Part shown: piece by piece, positions 53,625 to 62,312 of the stretch | Layout: every line of letters begins with the position of its first letter | Position numbering within the stretch: position 1 is the stretch's first letter | Assembly (NCBI GenBank): GCA_015179045.1 | Contig: WHUZ01000060.1 | Location: 248,001-312,000, forward strand | Direction: 5' to 3' | From: Kalaharituber pfeilii | Taxonomy: Eukaryota > Ascomycota > Pezizomycetes > Pezizales > Pezizaceae | Length of the DNA: 64,000 bases | The notes under the pieces: generated by a model | What the model was told of the DNA's origin: nothing | The model's input: the letters and a program-made list of their open reading frames with translations, nothing else | The model's database searches: none | Made by a program: the position numbers and the translations under genes

Positions 53625-54480
53625 GAGGCTTATATAAGGGTCTAAGATATAAGAGAAGTGGATAAGAGTAGGTGTGAGGTGAGTGGTACATGAGTGAATG
53701 GGGGTGCCGATGAAGACAGAAATGTGGATGAAGGAGGAGGCACAGGTGAAGAGAAGTGGGCGCATATTTAATGTCTCAGGGTAATAGTCAATCTGTGATC
53801 TTCCACTGAGCTTGCTGTGCCTTTCTTTTAAGCTCCAGACTTTCAAATCTTCTTCTCGGTTCAGACTTCTTGGAGCTCTGTAAAATTGCGAGTGGATTCA
53901 GTTTGAGTGCGCTGGCGAGGATTCGCAGATATTGTTTTCTTACTGATAAGCACCCAAATAGAAATAGCATCAGATGCACATGACTAAAAATAATAAGAAA
54001 ACTGCCTGGTAATGAAATATTCCTATCTTGTATGAGGGACCGGACGTCATATTCTTATAGCCAATATATTCTTATACCGAGTATGTAGGTTACAACGGGA
54101 GTATACAGTATTAAAGGAGAGCGCTTTGCCTGGCGAAGGATACTTCTCCAAACTAAATGCATAAGCATTGCTATTGCCGCACCACTCACCTATATGTTAT
54201 GTTTCAGTTTTCAACACACCAACAATTGCAGAACTGTATGTTCTGTACATCTGTGTCTATGCCAGATTCGGTTTTCTCATTGCTATAAGGATCGGAGTTT
54301 GCTCGTAACACAGTTGAGGATGAATGTAGACAGATTTTGCTTATCCTCTATGTCAGCTGTGGCTTGCTACAACCCACAGGAACGGCATGAGAGTAATATA
54401 CAAAGAGGGAACAAAATATATATATATATATATATTGATGCTTACAGTATACCATCACATGCTTATAGGATTCATTAAGT
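53625..54480. other. No supportable feature
   Basis: No gene recognised. A TA microsatellite is at about 54417-54436. Confidence 0.35.
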
Positions 54481-54529
54481 AAATGTTTGCTTCTCACTTT
54501 GTATCACTGACAGCCTCTAGCTGTAAAGA

Positions 54530-56274
54530 CAGCTCGACGACAAAGAGGCAAAGAAAATTGCGACAGCACCTGCGGTCACCCAAGACAGCCCCCCCGCTGT
54601 ACCAGTCGTCAAACCCGCCCCACCAAACCCACTTCCGACCCCCATCCGGGGCAAAAGAAGCGACGAGGAGAAAAACCCGGATCCACCCCCCCAACAAAGC
54701 CAGCCAAGCCCACCCCCGCCACCAACACCTCAAGGTACGGCATAGTGGTTCACGGCGTAGCCCTGAGGAAGAACTTAGGGAATGTCCAAAAATGGCTGGA
54801 ATCAGCCAACAAAGACCTGGGAAAAATCTCTGGGATCCAGTGGTTGAGGAAAAGGAGATTCGCGTGGAGGAGGGGAAGCTCACCAGCTCGGTGGTGGTCT
54901 ACCTCGAGGAACGGATCGAACCAACACTAGGCAGAGTGAGACTGGGAGGGAAATGGTTAAAGTCATGCGAGTATGAATGGGACAGGAGACGGACTTGAAC
55001 CTTTTCTTTTCATAAGCCTGTAAGACAGAAACAATCACGGGCAACACCTTTTCTGCGGTAGATTGTTACTTCCCCGCCACACAGGAGGATCCGGGGATCT
55101 CTACTATACCCTTTTCTTTCCTTTATTTCATCCTGGATAACCTGTCGTACTGCATAAACCTCTTCGGCCCAAATTTTGGCCGGTGGAATTATTGGAAATT
55201 TTCATTTATTGGATGGATAGCGATTTTGCCGGCCCGTTTCCCGGATTTACTAGTAACTGCACCGTCATATTGGATAGCACCAATACTAGCAAGGATCATG
55301 GTCCTTAGTGATTACATTTTCATTCCGTACACTATGATAAAAGCTCACACACGCAAAACACTATACGAAAGGTACTTCACTTTATGGAGACTTATCCAAC
55401 AGCTGAAAGTCGTCAATATACAACTCCTTCCAGTGCCATCAAAGTTTGCAAATTTCTGCCCAATATTCTAGATGCCATGAACTATATGGTATCTGCATGG
55501 TACAATTCCGTGTCAGCAGCTACCATTACAAATTGCTTCCGCAAGGCAAATATTCGGCATACAGGACCATCTCTTCTCACATTCGAGGACCCTCTGGGAT
55601 GTTTCTGAGATTCTTGATACTATTACGGTTGATATTACACGCAAACATAATAGTATTAGAACTGAGGACTCTGGCGCTCTCAATATTGAGGTGGAAGATT
55701 TCGTGGATCCAGCTGAAGAGGTTACAGCTGATACCGAAGTGACATTGGACCATTTGATTGATACCTATCGCCCAGAACTGGCAGAGTCAGAAGATGCAGA
55801 TGCAATTGATCAGGATCAGCTTGAGGAAGACGAATTCGAGGAACCAGAACCAGTCTCACTTTCAGAAGCAAGTAATGCGTTGACAACAATTAAGTGCTTT
55901 GTTCAGCAAAATCCAGCAACAGGAACTACTGCACAGGAGGACGAACAAGCAGCACTTGCACTGCAGCGGCTTGAGAAGTATAAGATGTTGTTGAGCTTGA
56001 AGCGCCCTTTGAAACAGACCTCTATTACATCTTATTTTACTCCTGTGTAGTTTCTTTTTTCATGTACGTATCTATTATAGCTATTGTTGTATGCATTTAC
56101 CTTAAAAATTGACCTCTCCACTCCAACCTGTCATACTGGATATCCTGTCAGATTGCATAAGATTTGCCGGCCCGAGCCTTATCCAATATGACAGGTTTGT
56201 CTGTATGTAACTAAACATCGCCATAGCCCTTAGGGCGGCACGCGATTAATGATATTAAAAAAAGAAATAAAAAA
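54530..56274 (+). mobile_element. ORF1-type LINE with 3' tail, interrupted by a pogo relic
   Basis: Exact 14-bp duplication TCTAGCTGTAAAGA (54516-54529, 56275-56288) encloses a Pro-rich ORF1 start (PPNPLPTPIRGKRSDEEKNP), GVALRKNLGNVQKWLESANK, LGKISGIQWL, a frameshift, then KLTSSVVVYLEERI, VRLGGKWLKSCEYEWDRRRT and stop at 54998. A pogo element (55141-56197) sits in the 3' UTR. The family B stem-loop (56217-56246) and A-tail end the copy. Without the pogo insert the copy is about 0.69 kb and has no ORF2. Confidence 0.85.
55141..56197 (+). mobile_element. pogo/Tigger-type transposon, internally deleted
   Basis: Imperfect terminal inverted repeats of about 28 bp (CCTGTCGTACTGCATAA against CCTGTCATATTGGATAA in reverse). 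The remnant frame reads LDAMNYMVSAWYNSVSAATI, TNCFRKANI, the helical region after the DDE catalytic core of pogo-type transposases. An acidic C-terminus (DPAEEVTADTEVTLDHLIDT; ITSYFTPV) ends at 56048-56050. The DNA-binding and DDE core segments are mostly absent. It was non-autonomous at the end of its life. Confidence 0.7.
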
Positions 56275-56327
56275 TCTAGCTGTAAAGAGCATCATTCCAA
56301 GCAGAGCTCTTTTAGCCCATCAGGAAT

Positions 56328-57208
56328 ATCGCCATAGCCCATAGGGCGGCCTGCGATTAATGATATATAAAAGTTTATTTGGCCGAGCGATAAAGGGTAC
56401 AAGGACCCGGCACCGCCACCACCACCCCCCCCACCACCACCACCAAAGCCACAGCAGACCTTGAGCATCAGCCCCATCGTCTGCCTAGATACGCCACCTT
56501 CGCCACCGCCCCCACCTCCGCCACAACAGCCACCACCGGTTACGAAACAAAAGACAAGAAAAGGGAGGAAGACAAACTCCCCGAAGAAGACAAAACCAGC
56601 TGGGCCCTCAGCACCCGCGGTCCCGGCACCAGCCCCGGCCGCCCCACCCCCCACACCCACACCGACACAACCACCCCCGACCCCGACACCCAAACCAGCT
56701 TCGCGCCCCGCCCACGTACACAGACAGGAACTCCCCGCAATCCCCAACCAAAGCATGGTATCGTCATCCATGGCGTTGCCCTGAGCAAAGACTTGGGGAA
56801 AGTGAGGAGATGGTTGGAGACAGACAACCAAAACCTCGGTAAGACGACAGGAATCCGGTGGCTGCGCAGAGAGACATTACTGAGAGAGGAGGGCAAGAAG
56901 ACAAGCTCAGTGGTCGTTTACACACAGACAATGAAAGAAGCCGGAAAGGTTAGACTGGGAGGGAAATGGTTGCGCATGGAAGTGTACGAGCCGAGCAGAG
57001 GAAGGAGGTAGGCAGGCTCGGACATCTCTCTCTCCCCGAACCACGGATGTTCACCTCGGGGCACACCTGTTTTAAGATATTTCCTTTGTTTTAGGTAGCT
57101 TTAGTTTATAAAACCCTCGCCATAGCCTTCCAGGCGGCATGCGAGTAATGAAATAAAAAAAAAAAAAAAAAAAAAGATATATAAAAAAAAAAAAAAAAAA
57201 AAAAAAAA
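56328..57208 (+). mobile_element. Family B micro-retroposon, itself split by an ORF1-type insert
   Basis: Duplication AGCCCAT[C/G]AGGAAT (56314-56327, 57209-57222). The outer unit is only ATCGCC-stem-loop, GATATATAAAA and A-tail; its inside was later filled by 56373-57175. Confidence 0.88.
56373..57175 (+). mobile_element. ORF1-type LINE, longest Pro-rich copy, family B 3' end
   Basis: Duplication GATATATAAAA (56362-56372, 57176-57186). The frame runs through a Pro/Thr-rich region, then KHGIVIHGVALSKDLGKVRR, LETDNQNLGKTTGIRWL, EEGKKTSSVVVYTQTMK, KVRLGGKWLRMEVYEPSRGR, stop at 57009-57011. 3' UTR, stem-loop (inner GCCU/AGGC-type) and poly(A) follow. There is no ORF2. The charged basic C-terminal module is the best-conserved part across the ORF1-type copies with one open frame here. 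Confidence 0.85.
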
Positions 57209-57222
57209 AGCCCATGAGGAAT

Positions 57223-57430
57223 GCCATCTTTGGTTTAAAAATTAACTGCGCTGCGGTAAGAAAACAGACGAAGAAAACTCATGAGCACTCCAAAGTCCAT
57301 GGCTTAAAGGAAATATCATAATCTTAGGTATTTCGAGATTTTCTACCTGCGCAGGCTCATGAAGGTTAAAGGTTAAAAATAACGCAATCAAGGACAAGAC
57401 AAAAATCGAGCACCGCAACCCAGAAACAAC
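57223..57430. other. No supportable feature
   Basis: Short AT-rich segment without recognised content. Confidence 0.3.
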
Positions 57431-57438
57431 GTGCGTAA

Positions 57439-57442
<4 letters not shown>

Positions 57443-57476
<34 letters not shown>

Positions 57477-57616
57477 TTCATTACTCGCATGCCGCCCTAT
57501 GGGCTATGGCGAGGTATTTATTAGAAGAAAAGAAAACAAGAGTAACTATGCCTAACTGCAAGTAGTGCCCGCGGTACTTATACATGTTGCGGGTGTCCAT
57601 ACAAAAGGGTCTCCCT
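57443..57616 (-). mobile_element. Family B 3'-end insert (174 bp)
   Basis: Duplication GTGCGTAAGTAT (57431-57442, 57617-57628). T-run of over 30, stem-loop, and ORF1-type 3' UTR with the CCCGC/GCGGG inverted repeat. Confidence 0.92.
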
Positions 57617-57672
57617 GTGCGTAAGTATCCTGCTGAATTCCCTGCACAACCCCTCCCTTGTGACTATTCACA

Positions 57673-57790
57673 GGCCTGTTTGCTTCACAGTTCTCTGATG
57701 CCTAATAATATCCTTGCGCTGTAACTTCGTCGGCCTGTTTGCTTCACAGTTCTCTGATGCCTAATAATATCCTTGCGCTGTAACTTCGTC
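57673..57790 (-). repeat. 59-bp tandem duplication in a short open frame
   Basis: Two identical units (57673-57731, 57732-57790). On the minus strand they lie in a basic frame (REEIESRPTKLQRKDIIRHQ). Because 59 is not a multiple of three, the duplication shifts the frame. The parent gene is unknown. Confidence 0.8.
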
Positions 57791-57881
57791 GGCCTGCTCT
57801 CAATCTCCTCCCTGGTCAGCGCTCTTGTCTCGCTCGTTTCTGCCTCTACAGCCTTCAGCGCCATAGAGCGGTGTTCTCGAA

Positions 57882-59801
57882 CTAGATGAAGACACAAGGT
57901 CCTTTGCGGAGCTTTGACTGCGGGAGTGATATCCCCTGGTCTGACCGCAGGATGCCGACCTTTCTGAAGGCGTTTCCTAAAGACAGGACGCAGTCTTTAG
58001 GGCAATGACTTCCTGGAGGTAGTATACATGTTGCGACAACCCAGTTCAGAGCTGTACTCACTTTTGGGGTCACCAAAGTGTAGAGTCCATTTGCAATTGG
58101 TTGTTGACTAGGGTAAATAGTGAAGAAGGTGATTTTTACGCAGTTATTGATAGAGGTCTTGCGAGGGCTACACGAATTGTGATAGGAATCGTGATAGGGA
58201 CCGTGATAGGGACGGAATTCTGCTAAATTCGAAAGCGTGAGCTCAAACTTGACCCTCGCGGTGTAAACACCGGGTGTAGTAGTCTCGTTGATGGCCACAT
58301 CATCGAGTATTGTGGTATTTTCAATCAATATTGGATGACCGCAGTCATTACAATGTTGGCATCGAGGTAAAATTTTAGCATCCAAATCAAGCTTTCGACT
58401 AACATGCTTGAGTGTCGGATCACGCCTCGGCCATTCTAACAGCTGTTCCCAAGATGGAAACCATCTCTGATCATGTCCTGGATATGGAAAGTCAAATAAT
58501 AATTCCAGTTTTGTCTTGCGGCGCAGAAGGGGGATTGACTGAGCCCACGCTTCGTTGGGAGGGGTGGCCTTCGAGTATGTCGGTAGAACCCAGGTTCGTA
58601 ACAAATAGAAGAGCCCTGTAACCTTGTCAAGTGGGATTGAGGAACGTCGACGCTGCATTTCCTTGGCTAGGTGATAGATTTCGCAATGCCCGTCCTTGTC
58701 TATATGCCGAGCCAGCTGCAAAATTGGCGTGAGGGCCTCTCGAAAAGTCATGGTTTTCCCTAGATAATTTCCTATTGCGTGCAAATACATTGGGTCGTTC
58801 TTCACTCCACCCGCATATGTAATATCCTCTAACCGAATCTCTTGCAATGTCCATGCTCTCTGTAACCAGTGACGATCATTATCCCAACCGGTATGACTGA
58901 ATGGGCGGCCCAGCCCGTTCAAATAACGAACAATCTTTGACGCAGTACGATATATGTTTCCAATTGTGGGCACGTCAATTTTCCATTCTTCAGCTCTGAC
59001 TCCTTCATCCTTCGTTCCATTCTCCTGCCGTAAACAAAGTACATCGAGCCACACATACCTGCCTCCAAAAGTAAGAAGTTCATCCCGCACCTGCTCTAAA
59101 GATACTCCATCTGGTACAGGCACCGGCCAGCGATATCCATTTATAGGTGTTCTAATGCATCTCATGTCATCTGTCCAGCTGTGTGTTATGGCCCAAAATA
59201 CAGGAATGTGATCCCGGTAGAATTCGAACTTCCATTTGTCTGAACGAGGAACCGAGCTTTGCTGAATTCTGGCTATTGTTAGAAGAGGGAATTCTATGAC
59301 ACGGTTACTGTGAAGATCCCAAATCCTGCGAGGCAAAACCTTATAAGGTGATTTAATGACCTCTTGGCCAGAATTATCGACCAGCAAATGATGCTTATCT
59401 CGCTGTAAATCCTCTTCACGGATGGCAGCAAAGACTGCTGGAAGAAATCCAAGAGGATTAGGAATACAGTTCTCAAGCTTTGATATCCTGATAAACACTA
59501 TACGTGCAATTGCAAAGGTTGTGCCAACGTCGAAGCCTTCAGAACTGAACAAGCTCATGTTCGGTAGTAGGAATTGCTCCTCAAATTTTGTTAAGCTGTG
59601 GCTGCATTGTTGGCCTGTAGCTGAAAGCACAATTCCAGAGGCGGTAATATAGCGCTTCAGGTCCAATTTGATGGCACATAATAAGTTCCGAGGGTCAATG
59701 TGCTTAAGTGAAGAATTCGCCTCTTGCGCGGTAAGTACACCGTTAAATCCAGGTTTGCACAGGGAAATCTGACGCAGAAATTGCCAGATGGTTAGCATCA
59801 T
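57882..59801 (-). CDS. HET-domain protein 2
   Basis: Single-exon frame. The first ATG is at 59801 (MMLTIWQFL; the frame opens eight codons earlier at a TTG), giving about 639 residues. HET core: FWAITHSWTDDMRCIRTPIN, GYRWPVPVPDGVSLEQVRDE, GGRYVWLDVLCLRQ (about 247-259), EEWKIDVPTIGNIY, RYLNGLGRPF, HWLQRAWTLQE. The region after it (LDKVTGLFYLLRTWVLPTY, RWFPSWEQLLEWPRRDP) follows the same plan as HET gene 1. A Cys/His cluster (CQHCNDCGH) and a PYHGPYHDSYHNS repeat lie further on. No stops. Its role in non-self recognition is inferred from family. The two HET genes are 9 kb apart, on opposite strands, and clearly diverged. Confidence 0.88.
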   Translation of the reverse strand: MMLTIWQFLRQISLCKPGFNGVLTAQEANSSLKHIDPRNLLCAIKLDLKRYITASGIVLSATGQQCSHSLTKFEEQFLLPNMSLFSSEGFDVGTTFAIARIVFIRISKLENCIPNPLGFLPAVFAAIREEDLQRDKHHLLVDNSGQEVIKSPYKVLPRRIWDLHSNRVIEFPLLTIARIQQSSVPRSDKWKFEFYRDHIPVFWAITHSWTDDMRCIRTPINGYRWPVPVPDGVSLEQVRDELLTFGGRYVWLDVLCLRQENGTKDEGVRAEEWKIDVPTIGNIYRTASKIVRYLNGLGRPFSHTGWDNDRHWLQRAWTLQEIRLEDITYAGGVKNDPMYLHAIGNYLGKTMTFREALTPILQLARHIDKDGHCEIYHLAKEMQRRRSSIPLDKVTGLFYLLRTWVLPTYSKATPPNEAWAQSIPLLRRKTKLELLFDFPYPGHDQRWFPSWEQLLEWPRRDPTLKHVSRKLDLDAKILPRCQHCNDCGHPILIENTTILDDVAINETTTPGVYTARVKFELTLSNLAEFRPYHGPYHDSYHNSCSPRKTSINNCVKITFFTIYPSQQPIANGLYTLVTPKVSTALNWVVATCILPPGSHCPKDCVLSLGNAFRKVGILRSDQGISLPQSKLRKGPCVFI

Positions 59802-59829
59802 GTGAAACACGCGATGGAACTTCAAGGAT

Positions 59830-60780
59830 AGTCACAGTTTTCTGAACAGTGTTCTCGCGGTCATTCATTGTGGGATTTTTCTTATATGGGTCCAGGATTA
59901 GCAAATGTCTCTTCCAGCGATAGAACTCGGAAAGCTGTGTTGCCTGAGTAGTTGTCGGGACCTAATTCTTTCTCGTCGGTTGGTGAGATTATGCCCGAAC
60001 GTGATAGGCACAAGCGGCGTCCTGAGAAGGATAGATGTAAATGTAGGTATGGAAAGAATTTTCAACTGCAGAAATAACGCAGGCTAGAAAAGGTTGGATG
60101 AGCCATGCCAAACTCGATGCCTGCGGTGTTTGGTCAACGAAACTCGTGCATTCAATAGCTTTGTGGATACATAGGGGAATTCAAGCTGGAGCCGAAACTG
60201 GGGGGGTGAGCGATTGGATGGGGAGCCGCAGTATAGTTTTCCTTGCAATAACCTACCCAGTCTGTAAATCCTTACCTTTTTCGTCCAGTATAGCAAGGGC
60301 ATCTATATTAATACTCTGCGAATACTAGTGATTTTTTGTTTTATTGGTTGCATAACCCCGTATAGGTACAGGCTACAACCCGATGGCAGGGGATTATTAT
60401 CTTGGCTGACGACACACTCAACATGCATGTCGTGCTGTAATATCACACCTGGCAGCTGATAGGTTCCAAACATCGCTAGCGGAACTGGTGATATCTCGCT
60501 CACTTGTGATGCCCCCTCCCTCCAATTTTGGCGGGGCTGAAAGAATTTTCCACTTCGACAAGTACTGAAGTCGAATTAGGGAATGTTTCATTTAGTGCCG
60601 TTGCATTCATTGTAATGTCGCAAGAACGAAAATTATTGTTTCTTCTTTAGCGCATTAGCGAAGCACAGCCAGCTAGTAAGTAGTTCAAATGATTGTTTAG
60701 CTGTCACTTCAGAATCCTGGATCCACCTCCAACCACTACTGAACATTCCCCAGTTGCTTAATCACTGCTTTTCCATGAAT
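59830..60780. other. Upstream flank of HET gene 2, with a family A relic
   Basis: Presumed promoter region. A diverged family A 3' end in minus orientation is at about 60332-60392 (T-rich, ATAACCCCGTATAGGTACAG ... GATGGCAGGGG) with an extended loop. Confidence 0.4.
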
Positions 60781-60782
60781 TA

Positions 60783-61049
60783 CTATTGCTGAAATGGCAG
60801 GTCATAGTTTTGATAAAAGGAGCTTGCCCTTTGTAGTGGAAGTAGCCCTGGAGGTGGTGGTCTTTTCCTTTGGGCAGGGATGGCAGGTGGAATTTTCTTA
60901 ACGCTGGGTGGGTTGGGAGGGGCTAGTCTCATCGTCGGGGGACTTGCGGAGGTTGGGCTGGCTGCTTCTGCATGAGGGCCGCTCAGGTCTTGCATTCCAG
61001 TTGGCGTGGACTTTGTTTTTCGTGGTCTAATCCAGCTTCTGGCCTCCAA
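60783..61049 (-). other. Unassigned Pro-rich open frame
   Basis: 88 residues, rich in Pro, Ser and Lys (PPNPPSVKKIPPAIPAQRKR). It recalls the Pro-rich start of ORF1-type LINE proteins but lacks their conserved C-terminal module. Could be chance. Confidence 0.2.
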
Positions 61050-61054
61050 AGTAC

Positions 61055-61775
61055 TTATTTGTACAAATTTTGCGGAAAGTTCGACAATCTTGAGGTTGAA
61101 CTTGGATGGTTTATCACTTTCTTCTCTTCAAGGTCTCTCTTTCTACATCAATAATCCTGCGAAAAAATACCGCCATGACTTCTAGAGAAAAACGTCTTTA
61201 GGGGTTGGGATGCCCATTCCTCGGCTGAGTTGAGAGTTTAGTGGTAGACGACCATGCAGCGGTGGTGATCGCTCCTGTGGTGGTGCGAATGTAGGTGCTG
61301 GAGGCTGTGAGGTAAACTGTACGAACTAATTCCCTCGGTGGGAGCCACCCCTAGCCCCTCATGTTGCGCGCTGACGGATCAGTGGAGTTGTGTAAGTCGT
61401 GTCACCTGCGGAGGACACGCGTCGCATATGGCAGACGGCGAAACGATGTTTTCGGAACAAAAATTAGATCGACAGAATCAGCGCGCTGAAAAGTATTGGT
61501 TCGCGTAGGTCTCGCAAATGATCCAATCGTAGTTGCAAAGTCGCTCCAAAAGCTTGTTCTATCAAAGGTGGTGCTGGTCTGTAGTGAGCTCAATTTGACT
61601 GCCCGAAGAGAATCACGTGCCCACCTTGTTAACGGGACCCTATAGCCATGACCGTGTTCGAGCTATCACCTTACATCCGTTTTGCTGTTACTAATAGATA
61701 AGTTCTTTCTGTTACCGTTACTAATTGATAGTTCTTTCTACTGCTGTTTTCATTCGTTCATTGGTTGCTGTTCTG
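61055..61775. other. No supportable feature
   Basis: No gene or repeat recognised. Confidence 0.3.
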
Positions 61776-61788
61776 TTCTTTCATTTAA

Positions 61789-61842
61789 ATCGCGATAGCC
61801 CATTGGGCGGCACGCGATTAATGATATTAAAAAAAAAAAAAA
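61789..61842 (+). mobile_element. Family B micro-retroposon (54 bp), starts exactly at the stem
   Basis: Exact 11-bp duplication CTTTCATTTAA (61778-61788, 61843-61853). Outer helix AUCGC/GCGAU, inner GCCC/GGGC. Confidence 0.94.
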
Positions 61843-61859
61843 CTTTCATTTAACTCATG

Positions 61860-62310
61860 TCCATGATCTACATTTCGTTGCCATTATGTTTATAAATCAT
61901 GCAATAACGCTACAGCACCAACTTCACGCCACAGCGCTTAGTTGCAAGCATCGCATTCCGTAACTTCCACACCTGCCTGATATGTTACACCTGCCTGTCG
62001 AGTTGTGGTTCTGCAGTCACCTCATGCAATGGTATATAATCCTGTTTGTTCTACATCTCTTTAGTCAATCAGACCTATTGAACCCAACGGTACAGATCTT
62101 CTTTATTCCTTCAGAGAAGCTCTCTTGTTCTACGTGACGAAGCCCTCCTTATCCTACGTACGAAACCGGAATTCCAGGATCGATGTTAAAACATAGCCTA
62201 CTCTCTCTTGCCGCCAAGATATCTACTTGCAGCTGCTGTCATACCGAGGCCCCTTCTCGCTTTGTCACATGCTTGTCCTTTCCTTCCTAAGGTACTGTGC
62301 TTCACCACAT
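61860..62310. other. No supportable feature
   Basis: Gene-free DNA before the LINE 3' end. Confidence 0.3.
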
Positions 62311-62312
62311 CT

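Noticed and set aside
56292..56831. Minus-strand Gly/Val-rich 179-residue frame
   Set aside because: It is the antisense shadow of the Pro/Thr-rich ORF1 region and crosses a LINE hairpin.
57431..57630. GTGCGTAAGTAT at 57431 as a splice donor
   Set aside because: It is one of the two copies of a target duplication around a LINE 3' end; no matching acceptor or coding context exists.
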